From JAVBSX01 sp051660685 (GTDB lineage Bacteria; Planctomycetota; Planctomycetia; Pirellulales; Thermoguttaceae), in the NCBI GenBank assembly GCA_051660685.1, contig JBOFQB010000091.1:35646-99645 (forward strand): a DNA stretch of 64,000 bases, written 5' to 3'. The notes beneath the pieces were generated by a model. The model was not told the origin of the DNA. It worked only from the letters and a program-made list of their open reading frames with translations, and searched no databases. Position numbers and translations under genes: made by a program. Shown one piece after another: positions 52,484-60,596 of the stretch (position 1 is the first letter of the stretch; every line of letters starts with the position of its first letter).

Positions 52484-55144
52484 ATGCCAAAATTATTGGT
52501 TTACGCCCTTTTCTTACAAATCTTCGTTCACTCGACTTTAGCGACATGCGGTCATGTTCAAGGAGCGGTTGTGGACGAAGATTTGTTGTCTGCGCTTCGC
52601 GCGGATTGGACGGCGCAAGAACGGCAATTGCGCCGAACTCCGTCAGATCGGGTTGCACTTTTGGACGTTTTTGACCGGATTGAGCGGTTGCTCAGGTCTT
52701 GGGACGGTCAAGCAGAATCGCCCGATTTTTCTGAGGAGTCTCGACGGTTGGAACGACTGAAAGAACGGGCCGGGTTGTTGAATTCAGGTTCCTCTGATTT
52801 GCCAAATCAGTCAGGTGATTTGTCTGGTCGATCAAGTGTTTCATCAGATCAGTCAAGTGATTCGTCAGATTGGTCAAACGGTCAGTCAAGTCGGTTAAAC
52901 GGTGTTGCCCTTTATGAAGAAGCGAGACTGCTTGCCCGGGATGTTGCGCTGAAACATCCGCGATTGAGGAATAAACCGATTTTGTTTATGAAGCAGCGAC
53001 GCTTCGTCTGTCAGATGCTGCATGAATATGTTGGGTATTTTTACGATTTTGGCGGAGTACAGGGGGGCGGAATCGAAGTTTTGCTCGAACCCGGTCAATC
53101 GCTCAAAACACGAAGTCTTACGGACGGTCTTTTACCGCAAGGGGCGTATTCGAGTCCGGCACTCTCTTATGACGGTCAGACCGTCTATTTTGCGTTCTGC
53201 CCGGTTCAAAATCGGGTTCGGACACGCGGGGAGTTTAACAATTGGCATTCTCTTCCTGCTGCAAAAGATGCTCCGACCGAATTTAATTGGAATTCGCCCG
53301 CTCGAAACAATTTCCATGTTTATTCCGTCAATAAAGATGGGACGAACTTGCGACAGTTGACGGACGGAATGTTTGACGATTTTGACCCGATTCCGCTCCC
53401 AAATGGTCGAATCGCGTTTATGTCGTCCCGACGAGGAGGTTATTGTCGATGTAACAATCCGTTTGAACCCCTTCCAACATACACGCTTCATTCGATGAAT
53501 GAGGACGGTTCCGACATACGGACGCTTTCTCGGCATGAAACGAATGAATGGAATCCGGCTGTTTTGAATGACGGTCGGATTGTGTACACACGTTGGGATT
53601 ATGTTGACCGTTCTGCCGCACATTTTCACGGACTTTGGGCAAGTAACCCGGACGGAACAGCCCCGGTTGTGTTGTTCGGGAATTACACGATGAACATAAG
53701 TGCGTGTTATCAACCGAAACCGATTCCCCATTCCAACAAAATCGCGTTCATTGCAGGTGCTCATCACGCCCTGATTGGCGGTTCCCTTGTTCTGTTTGAC
53801 CCAAATCAAGCTAAGTATGACGAAATAACCGGGGAAGATTCGTTTGACTCGCTTGAACGATTGACCCCGGATGTTTGTTTCCCTGAAACCGAAGAAGGTT
53901 GGCCCCGATCCTATTACAGTTGTCCCGAACCCCTTTCCGAAGATCATTTTCTGGTTGCTTACAGTTTCAAACCATTACCTGCATTTGGAACGAATTATCT
54001 GGAAGACTCGAAGTCGGGATTGTACTATTTTGACCGATTTGGCAATAAAGAACTGTTGTATAGAGATTCAGGTATTTCCGCCGTTTCCCCGATTGTCCTT
54101 GAGCCGAAAGTGCCGGGTCCGAATCTTCCGTCGCAGATTGATGTTGACTTGGCGGAACAGCAGGAAGGGGAATTTATGTTGACGGACGTGAAGTGGAGTT
54201 TGTTCCCGCTCCCAACAGATCGACCGATTAGGCAACTTCGGATATATCAGGTTCTTCCGAAAGAGGAACACATTGCGAATGATCCGAGAATTGGTCATGC
54301 AAACGCCGAAAGTGCAAGAGCCTTGCTCGGAACCGTCCCCGTTGAGGAAGATGGTTCCGCCTTTTTTCGAGCACCTGCCGAAATCCCACTTTATTTTCAA
54401 GCGGTTGACGAACAAGGTCGGGCAGTCCAGTCAATGAGGAGCATCACCTACTTGCAAGCAGGTGAACGGCGGAGTTGTGTCGGTTGTCATGAACCGATTT
54501 CGACGACGCCGGATCGGGGCGGAGTCCGAATCGCCTTTTTGCGAGAACCATCTCGTATTGAACCGGGACCGGACGGAACACGACCATTCAGTTTTTCGCG
54601 CTTGGTCCAACCGGTTTTAGACGCACATTGTGTCCGTTGTCATTTTGATCCTGAACAGATTGATTCGCTTCAAAACGGTCAAATCGACAGTCAAGCGGTT
54701 CGGACAACGGATCGTGTCGTTGGAACTGTAAATCAAGAAGTCGGGACAATGAACAAAGAGGTTGGAATTGCAAGTCAAGAAGTCGGGACAATGAACATAG
54801 AGGTTGGAACGGGACCTTATTCTCCTGTTTTGACGGGAGAATTAACAGGTTGTTTCACACGTTCTTACGAGGAATTGTTGCCGTATTTACGTTTTTATGA
54901 ATGGGGCGGTCGGAGTATTTCGCCAATTGTGACGCGACCAGGTGAATGTGGGGCCGATGCAAGCCCTTTGTCGTCGATCTGGACGGACGAACATCACAAG
55001 GAGGTGCTGAAGATGACCCCTCTCGAGAGGAATCGGTTGGAATTATGGTTGGACTCGAATGTTCCGTTTTATGGAACCTTTGACCGTTCCGATCAAAAGC
55101 AACAGCAATTGGGTGAAATAGTGCCCTTTCCGTCCTTGCAATAG
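52484..55144 (+). CDS. HzsA-related secreted diheme protein
   Basis: 886 residues. Signal peptide about 1-29. The middle region (about 190-600) is a TolB-like beta propeller with the blade pattern seen in HzsA-related proteins: SPALSYDGQTVYFAF, FHVYSVNKDGTNLRQLTDGMFDDFDPIPLPNGRIAFMSSRRGGYCRC, LHSMNEDGSDIRTLSRHETNEWNPAVLNDGRIVYTRWDYVDR. C-terminal to it lie two c-type haem-binding motifs, CVGCH (about 665) and CVRCH (about 716). The protein resembles the alpha subunit of hydrazine synthase of anammox bacteria, but related proteins occur in many non-anammox planctomycetes, so hydrazine synthesis should not be assumed. Two low-complexity inserts are visible: Ser/Asp/Gln-rich (about 100-145) and a tandem VGTMNxE repeat (about 745-775) between and after the haem motifs. 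Confidence 0.85.
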   Translation: MPKLLVYALFLQIFVHSTLATCGHVQGAVVDEDLLSALRADWTAQERQLRRTPSDRVALLDVFDRIERLLRSWDGQAESPDFSEESRRLERLKERAGLLNSGSSDLPNQSGDLSGRSSVSSDQSSDSSDWSNGQSSRLNGVALYEEARLLARDVALKHPRLRNKPILFMKQRRFVCQMLHEYVGYFYDFGGVQGGGIEVLLEPGQSLKTRSLTDGLLPQGAYSSPALSYDGQTVYFAFCPVQNRVRTRGEFNNWHSLPAAKDAPTEFNWNSPARNNFHVYSVNKDGTNLRQLTDGMFDDFDPIPLPNGRIAFMSSRRGGYCRCNNPFEPLPTYTLHSMNEDGSDIRTLSRHETNEWNPAVLNDGRIVYTRWDYVDRSAAHFHGLWASNPDGTAPVVLFGNYTMNISACYQPKPIPHSNKIAFIAGAHHALIGGSLVLFDPNQAKYDEITGEDSFDSLERLTPDVCFPETEEGWPRSYYSCPEPLSEDHFLVAYSFKPLPAFGTNYLEDSKSGLYYFDRFGNKELLYRDSGISAVSPIVLEPKVPGPNLPSQIDVDLAEQQEGEFMLTDVKWSLFPLPTDRPIRQLRIYQVLPKEEHIANDPRIGHANAESARALLGTVPVEEDGSAFFRAPAEIPLYFQAVDEQGRAVQSMRSITYLQAGERRSCVGCHEPISTTPDRGGVRIAFLREPSRIEPGPDGTRPFSFSRLVQPVLDAHCVRCHFDPEQIDSLQNGQIDSQAVRTTDRVVGTVNQEVGTMNKEVGIASQEVGTMNIEVGTGPYSPVLTGELTGCFTRSYEELLPYLRFYEWGGRSISPIVTRPGECGADASPLSSIWTDEHHKEVLKMTPLERNRLELWLDSNVPFYGTFDRSDQKQQQLGEIVPFPSLQ

Positions 55145-55176
55145 GACTCTGTTTTATCCCGTTTAAGAAGTATTCT

Positions 55177-56748
55177 ATGAGTGTCGAAGAAAGTGACGCC
55201 CTGCTTGAAGTTTACGAACATGATTTGTCGGATAAGAAATTCGGCGATTATCAGGTGATTCGTGAAATCGGTTCAGGCGCAATGTCCGAAGTTTATCTCG
55301 CCCGCCAACTCTCTTTGGGACGTATGGTTGCGCTGAAAGTCCTTCGACCCGAACTTGCAGCCGATAAAAATTACGTTCGCCGCTTCGTTCAAGAAGCCAA
55401 ATCAGCTGCAAGTCTCGTTCACCAAAACATTGTTCACATTTACGAAGTGAACTGTTTCGAGGGATATTGGTACATTGCGCAGGAATATGTACAAGGGAGC
55501 AATTTGCGGACGATTCTGCAACAACAGGGTCCTTTACCTGCGCAACAGGTTGCGATTATTCTTTGGCAGGTTGCGTCGGCGTTGAACCGAGCTGCACAAG
55601 TCGGGATCGTACATCGAGACATCAAGCCGGAAAACATTCTGGTAAGCGACATTGGGGAGATGAAGGTTGCGGATTTTGGTCTTGCGCAGATTATCAGCGA
55701 GGATTCGGAGCGGAAATTGACGTTGACGCAAACGGGGATGACGCTTGGAACGCCGCTTTACATGAGTCCTGAACAAGCGGAAGGAAAACCGCTCGATCAT
55801 CGAAGTGACATGTATTCGCTTGGAATAACGGCGTATCATCTTTTGACGGGGAAACCGCCTTTTCAAGCGGAAACGGCACTTGCAACGGCGTTGCAGCATT
55901 TGAATAAACCGGCTGAACCGTTGCACGTTCTTTGCCCGGACATTCCGCCGAAATTGGGACGGATCGTTCACAAGATGATTGCGAAATCACCGCAAGAACG
56001 GTATCAAACAATACCGGGTCTTATGAATGATTTGCGAGAATTGTACAATGAACAGGGGATCGGGGAGTCGCGTTCGGAAACGGCGACGTTTAACTGGGAT
56101 CATGCTGTTTTTCCGCCAACTCAGGTTGCGTCGGAAGAAGCGACACGGCATTTAGAACGATCCATACATCAGGAAATTTGGGTTCCCCGACATTGGAATC
56201 GAGTTGTCCTTAGCACTCTTGTCGGGGCGTTTATACTTGGGATGATTGCGGCTTATACACAAATACAGGCACAAACACCGAAATTGGTCCCCCCTCAAAG
56301 TACAACGGAGACGGTTCCACATAGGAACACGATTATGGAACAATGGATGGTCGCTTGTCGTCTCGACTCCGAAGAGGGTTGGTTGAGTGTGATTAATTAC
56401 AATCCCGATCAACCGCGTAATATTTATGAACGTCGGGCGAAACAGCAATTGGCCCTCTCGTACATGAAAAAGGACGAGGTGAATAAGGCTTATCAGATTT
56501 TTCAGGATTTTGTCAACTACACTCCCGACTATGACGTACAAGGTCGGGCATTTGGTTGGGCCGGATTATTCTGGTATTTTGCCAAAATCAAAGACAAAGG
56601 TTGGGCAATGGATGCAATGAACAATTTTACGATGATTGATCCCCCGGGGGGGGAACATGATGCTCCGACCAACAATGTGTCTTCTCAAGCATGGAAAATC
56701 ATGAAGGAAAATCTTGACAAAGAAAGCGAATCAAAGGTTAAGGAATGA
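55177..56748 (+). CDS. Transmembrane Ser/Thr protein kinase (PknB-type)
   Basis: 523 residues. Kinase domain about 20-290: glycine loop EIGSGAMSEVYLAR, VALKVLRPE (ATP-binding Lys), VHRDIKPENILVSD (about 145-158), VADFGLAQI (DFG), TLGTPLYMSPEQ and DMYSLGITAYHLLTGKPPF. A transmembrane helix (VVLSTLVGAFILGMIAAY) lies at about 345-362. The extracytoplasmic part, about 150 residues, has TPR-like helical pairs (YERRAKQQLALSYMKKDEVNKAYQIFQDFV). It could phosphorylate targets of FHA domains such as the protein at 9273. Its stop overlaps the gltX start by four bases (ATGA), an unusual coupling of kinase and tRNA synthetase. Confidence 0.93.
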   Translation: MSVEESDALLEVYEHDLSDKKFGDYQVIREIGSGAMSEVYLARQLSLGRMVALKVLRPELAADKNYVRRFVQEAKSAASLVHQNIVHIYEVNCFEGYWYIAQEYVQGSNLRTILQQQGPLPAQQVAIILWQVASALNRAAQVGIVHRDIKPENILVSDIGEMKVADFGLAQIISEDSERKLTLTQTGMTLGTPLYMSPEQAEGKPLDHRSDMYSLGITAYHLLTGKPPFQAETALATALQHLNKPAEPLHVLCPDIPPKLGRIVHKMIAKSPQERYQTIPGLMNDLRELYNEQGIGESRSETATFNWDHAVFPPTQVASEEATRHLERSIHQEIWVPRHWNRVVLSTLVGAFILGMIAAYTQIQAQTPKLVPPQSTTETVPHRNTIMEQWMVACRLDSEEGWLSVINYNPDQPRNIYERRAKQQLALSYMKKDEVNKAYQIFQDFVNYTPDYDVQGRAFGWAGLFWYFAKIKDKGWAMDAMNNFTMIDPPGGEHDAPTNNVSSQAWKIMKENLDKESESKVKE

Positions 56749-58313
56749 AAGTTCGAACACGTTTTGCACCTAGTCCAACCGGTTATCTTCATATTGGAGG
56801 TGTCCGAACCGCCCTCTTCTGTTGGTTGTTTGCCAAACAACAGGGGGGGGAGTTTATTTTGCGGATTGATGATACAGATGAACAGCGGAATGTTGAAGAA
56901 GCACTTGCCCCGATTCTGGACGGTTTACATTGGTTGGGCATAGAATGGGATGAGGGACCGGAAATTGGGGGTCCATTTGGGCCGTATTACCAATCTCAAC
57001 GGAAAGAACATTATCAAAAGGCGGTTCAGGAACTTCTAGCAGGGGGTTTTGCGTACAAGGATTATGCGAAACCGGAAGAGATTCAGGAGGAGCGGGATGC
57101 TGCTGTTCAGGAGAAACGGACGTTTTGTTACAGTCGGAAATATATGGCGTTAACCGAAGAGGATCAGCAACGCTTTGAAGCAGAAGGGCGAGCGGGGGTT
57201 GTCCGGCTCAAAATGCCCCGAGAGGGGACATTGGTGATTGACGATCTGGTTCGCGGAAAGGTTGAGTTTGATTGGGCAAACGAACAGGATCATGTCATTC
57301 AACGGGCAGACGGTTCGTTCATCTATCATTTAGCGAATGTTGTGGATGATGAAGCGTTTGAGATTTCGCATATTATTCGGGCTGAAGAGCATCTCTCGAA
57401 TACTCCGAGACAAATTTTTATGGTTCAGTCGCTTGGATACCGATTGCCGTATTATGCACATCTTCCTTTTGTTGCAGAACCGGGGAGTAAGACGAAGTTG
57501 AGCAAACGGAAGTTGGACAAGTACATGAAGCACAAGGATTTTGCGAAGTTGATCGAGCATGGATTGGGGATTGCTCGCAAAATGGGGCTTGAAACAACGG
57601 CGGAGAGTTTTAATCCGGTCATTGTCGATTTCTACAAGCAGGTTGGTTATCTTCCAGATGCAATCCTCAACTACATTGCACTGATTGGTTGGTCGCTTGA
57701 TGATAAATCGGAATTTTTCCAACCGGAAGAGCTGATTCGGCTGTTTTCGCTTGACCGGGTTACGAAAGGTGCAGCGTCTTTTGACCCGCAAAAATTGTTG
57801 GCATTTGAGGAGAAACATTTTGTTCCTCTTTCGGTTGACCGAAAATACACCTTGACGTTGCCGTTTTTGCAAAAAGCGGGATTGGTTGATGAACAACCGA
57901 CAGAACCGATGTCGGAGTCAAGAATCAAGGAACTGATTATTGCAGCGGGAGACCGAATCAAAGTTGGGGGAGATATTCTTGATTTTGAGGATTTTTTCCG
58001 GGCGGATGATTTGCTTGTTTACGACGAAAAAGGTTATCAAAAACGGATTTTGGACGATCCTGACGCAAAAGACCGTTTGCGGTTGTATCGTGAGCAATTA
58101 AGAGCGGTTGAGGATTGGACGTTGGAGTCTCTTGAAAGGGGGACACAAACATTTCTGGAGCAACAGGGCATTCCGTTAGGGCAATTGGTTCACGCACTTC
58201 GGATTGCAACGACCGGGAAATCGGTTGGGTTTGGCATGTTCGAGACGCTTGTGATTTTGGGCAAGACAAGAACGCTTGCCCGGCTTGACCGGGTTCTAGG
58301 ACCTTGCGTGTAA
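56745..58313 (+). CDS. gltX: Glutamyl-tRNA synthetase
   Basis: 522 residues, cytoplasmic. It charges tRNA-Glu with glutamate (or tRNA-Gln as well, if the organism uses the amidotransferase route). The class I HIGH motif is in RFAPSPTGYLHIGGVRTALF (about 6-25), and the KMSKS motif is KLSKRKLDKY. Signature regions RIDDTDEQRNVEEA and DGSFIYHLANVVDDEAFEISHIIRAEEHLSNTPRQIF are typical. The length is normal. The start overlaps the stop of the upstream kinase gene. Confidence 0.96.
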   Translation: MKVRTRFAPSPTGYLHIGGVRTALFCWLFAKQQGGEFILRIDDTDEQRNVEEALAPILDGLHWLGIEWDEGPEIGGPFGPYYQSQRKEHYQKAVQELLAGGFAYKDYAKPEEIQEERDAAVQEKRTFCYSRKYMALTEEDQQRFEAEGRAGVVRLKMPREGTLVIDDLVRGKVEFDWANEQDHVIQRADGSFIYHLANVVDDEAFEISHIIRAEEHLSNTPRQIFMVQSLGYRLPYYAHLPFVAEPGSKTKLSKRKLDKYMKHKDFAKLIEHGLGIARKMGLETTAESFNPVIVDFYKQVGYLPDAILNYIALIGWSLDDKSEFFQPEELIRLFSLDRVTKGAASFDPQKLLAFEEKHFVPLSVDRKYTLTLPFLQKAGLVDEQPTEPMSESRIKELIIAAGDRIKVGGDILDFEDFFRADDLLVYDEKGYQKRILDDPDAKDRLRLYREQLRAVEDWTLESLERGTQTFLEQQGIPLGQLVHALRIATTGKSVGFGMFETLVILGKTRTLARLDRVLGPCV

Positions 58314-58462
58314 ATAACTTCCCGAACTGGAGCGTCTCAAAGGGTTTAAGTCTTCGTATCGATTGCGTGTTTTTTGTGCATTTCGTTGTAAAAACGAACC
58401 ATTCCTTCCTTGTTCATCCCAATTCAAACCCGGTTCTCGATTATCCAAACGTCCAACGGGTT

Positions 58463-58888
58463 TTACCACAACCAAGTTGCGTTCGGCGTACTGTTGCTCG
58501 ATTTCTTAACAGCAGCAGTGTTGACACTTTGAGTGTTCTTTGATTGACTTGAGGTCGCGGGACTGCTATTCTTTGTACTCGAACCCGAATAAGCGGTTGT
58601 TGACGCACTTCGACAGGTTGGGCAGGTCGAACCGGCATACGAAGACGTTTTACTGCTCAACGAAGAGGAACTGTAATAGGCGGACGCATTACTTTTGGCG
58701 CAAGTCGGGCAGGTTGAACCGCTGTTGACACCCCCCCCTGATGAGGAATTGCCGCTGTATCTTGCAGCTGAGCCGGAACAGGTTGGGCAAGTCGAACTAC
58801 TTCGACCACATGTCGGGCATGAAGTGCTATTTGCCGTACTTCGATAACCGGAGTAGTAAGCTGAACTGGAAACGGTACTTAGGGCCAT
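58463..58888 (-). CDS. Small Ser-rich protein with four Cys-Pro-Thr-Cys units
   Basis: 141 residues from ATG 58888, with GGGAGA at good spacing; an in-frame ATG 26 codons upstream is less well placed. It has no signal peptide. Four CPTC units (SCPTCGR, TCPTCSG, TCPTCAK, TCPTCRS) are embedded in Ser/Tyr/Thr/Gly-rich linkers of similar composition (AYYSGY, SNASAYYSSSSLSSKTSS, STTAYSGSST). Four C-x-x-C pairs could bind two metal ions or form a disulphide-linked structure. I know no family with this exact design. It is between gltX and the GDPD gene, transcribed on its own. Confidence 0.65.
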   Translation of the reverse strand: MALSTVSSSAYYSGYRSTANSTSCPTCGRSSSTCPTCSGSAARYSGNSSSGGGVNSGSTCPTCAKSNASAYYSSSSLSSKTSSYAGSTCPTCRSASTTAYSGSSTKNSSPATSSQSKNTQSVNTAAVKKSSNSTPNATWLW

Positions 58889-59126
58889 TTTTTTCTCCCG
58901 AATTGAGGTGAGACTCCCTGAACTGCGAATCCTTGCAGATGTATGAACAATGCTGTTTTCGACCATGAAAAAACAACTCTTCCCCGGGTTTATCGGAAAA
59001 ACGGTGAAGGTGCGAGAAAGGAATTTTCTGAAAGTCCAGATGTTCCAATTCTACTGATTATTCCGTTAAACGATCATCCTTAACAACTCCATTTCCTATT
59101 CCCCTGTTCTCAATCCCCCAAAAACA

Positions 59127-60023
59127 ATGATTATTTCTGGAAAAACAGTTATTTTGGCGTCTCTTTTTTGTCTCTGTTGGGCATTGTTCCTCACAGACAA
59201 AACGGTCAACGCAACAGAACGTGAGCAAACCGGGCCAAAAAAGATGCCGGTTCACAAACGTCTCAACGTCGCACATCGTGGAGCATCCTTTTTGCAACCT
59301 GAGAATACGATTCCCGCTTATCAACGGGCGATTGCCGATCAGGCAAATGGGGCAGAATGTGACGTTTACATGACGCAGAATGGAGTTGTTGTTCTTTCAC
59401 ACGATCAGTCGACCAAACGAACACTGGGCGGACAGGAGAGGGACATTACGAAGATGAACTTCGAGGAATTCAGCCAACTTGACGCAGGGTCTTGGAAAGG
59501 TCCTGAATTCTGCGGAATTCGTCCCCCCAGTCTGGACGAATACCTGAAAATCCTGAAAGGGACAACCTGTTATCCTGTTGTTGAAATCAAAATGGAAGGA
59601 ATCGAACAACAGGTTCTCGATGTCATTCGGGACAACGAGATGCTGCATGAAACGACGATCATCTCTTTCTCACCTCATGTCGTCCGAAAAATCCGACAGT
59701 TGGAACCGCCTATTTCGGTCGCTTTTTTGTACAGTGAATCCTTGAAAGTCCCTGCTCAACAGGAATCAGAGCGGTTGACCCAACAGTTAATCGCTCTTGC
59801 GAACGAACTGGACACAAACATCTTGGACCTCAATCATCATCTTTTGTCGGAAACGCTCATCAAGAATCTTCAGAGTGCCGGTTTGCACATTTGGTGTTGG
59901 ACGGTTGACGATCCAACTCGAATGAAAACGTTGCTTGATTGGGGAGTTGAGAGCGTCACGACGAACCGACCCGACCTGCTTCAAATGTTGTTGGATGAAG
60001 GAAAAAACGAATCAAAACCGTAA
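59127..60023 (+). CDS. Secreted glycerophosphodiester phosphodiesterase
   Basis: 298 residues. A signal or membrane anchor is at about 1-30. The GDPD barrel begins NVAHRGASFLQPENTIPAYQRAI (catalytic HRGAS...PENT), then GAECDVYMTQNGVVVLSHDQSTKRT (E-x-D-V and the second His of SHD). PVVEIKME provides the third acidic site and IWCWTVDDPTRMKTLLDWGVESVTTNRPD is the family C-terminal signature. All metal and catalytic ligands look intact. It hydrolyses glycerophosphodiesters from phospholipids to glycerol-3-phosphate and alcohol in the periplasm or outside. No glp operon is adjacent. Confidence 0.92.
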   Translation: MIISGKTVILASLFCLCWALFLTDKTVNATEREQTGPKKMPVHKRLNVAHRGASFLQPENTIPAYQRAIADQANGAECDVYMTQNGVVVLSHDQSTKRTLGGQERDITKMNFEEFSQLDAGSWKGPEFCGIRPPSLDEYLKILKGTTCYPVVEIKMEGIEQQVLDVIRDNEMLHETTIISFSPHVVRKIRQLEPPISVAFLYSESLKVPAQQESERLTQQLIALANELDTNILDLNHHLLSETLIKNLQSAGLHIWCWTVDDPTRMKTLLDWGVESVTTNRPDLLQMLLDEGKNESKP

Positions 60024-60086
60024 ACATTTCGGACACCTCTATTTTTTCGTGTTTGGACGGAAAAACCAGAACGGTATCTCTCAGAG

Positions 60087-60450
60087 CATTTCAATAATTG
60101 GTATACACATTGCATGTATTTTTGACGCATAAATTAAAGGATTGCATCTCTTAGCTGCATAGCAGCGACCTTTTTGTAGCCCGGGGTGAAGCGCAGCGAA
60201 ACCCCGGGTTAAGTGCAGTACAAAAAATGAGCTGCGTAGCTGCGACCTCAATAAAGACAGATGCAAATAGGCGAAAAAAAGGATAAATTAGGTCGCTCCT
60301 AGCGGAGCTTGCTTTGTTGGGGGGACCGCATAACCCGGGGTTGCGGTCGCGTTGCTCCCTTCACCCCGGGCTACAAAAAGGTCGTCCCGACGGGACTACG
60401 ATTTGGGACGACTTAACATTTCAAAAAGGACCGACATAAGCATTTCAATC
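60087..60450. mobile_element. MITE-like inverted-repeat element, copy C
   Basis: Starts GCATTTCAATAATTGGTATAC and ends CATAAGCATTTCAATCGG, the same ending as copy B. The inner inverted CCCGGGGTGAAG / CTTCACCCCGGG arms, the GATGCAAATAGGCGAAAAAAAGGATAAATTAGG spacer region and the GGTCGTCCCGACGGGAC end are shared almost base for base with copy B. It is followed by GGTTCTCGAACAAGTC, the end sequence of the 17.3/22.9 kb repeats. Confidence 0.8.
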
Positions 60451-60511
60451 GGTTCTCGAACAAGTCAATTGAATCATTCGAGTTACCTTTTCGTTTGCAC
60501 AACAGAAAGAG

Positions 60512-60540
60512 GGGAATTCCGTCCAACAGAATTCCCCCCC
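60512..60540 (-). terminator. Possible terminator downstream of ppdK
   Basis: GGGGAATTC and GAATTCCCC flank a 9-base loop (minus-strand order), followed by only a weak T-stretch (CTCTTTCTG). It lies about 55 bases after the ppdK stop. Confidence 0.45.
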
Positions 60541-60596
60541 AAATGGTCAACGAAGACATCAGGTCAAACACCTAAAGTCAACCGTCTTTCCGTTCC

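Noticed and set aside
52484..55144. Anammox hydrazine synthase
   Set aside because: Only an HzsA-related protein is present; partners and other anammox genes are missing, and relatives occur in non-anammox planctomycetes.
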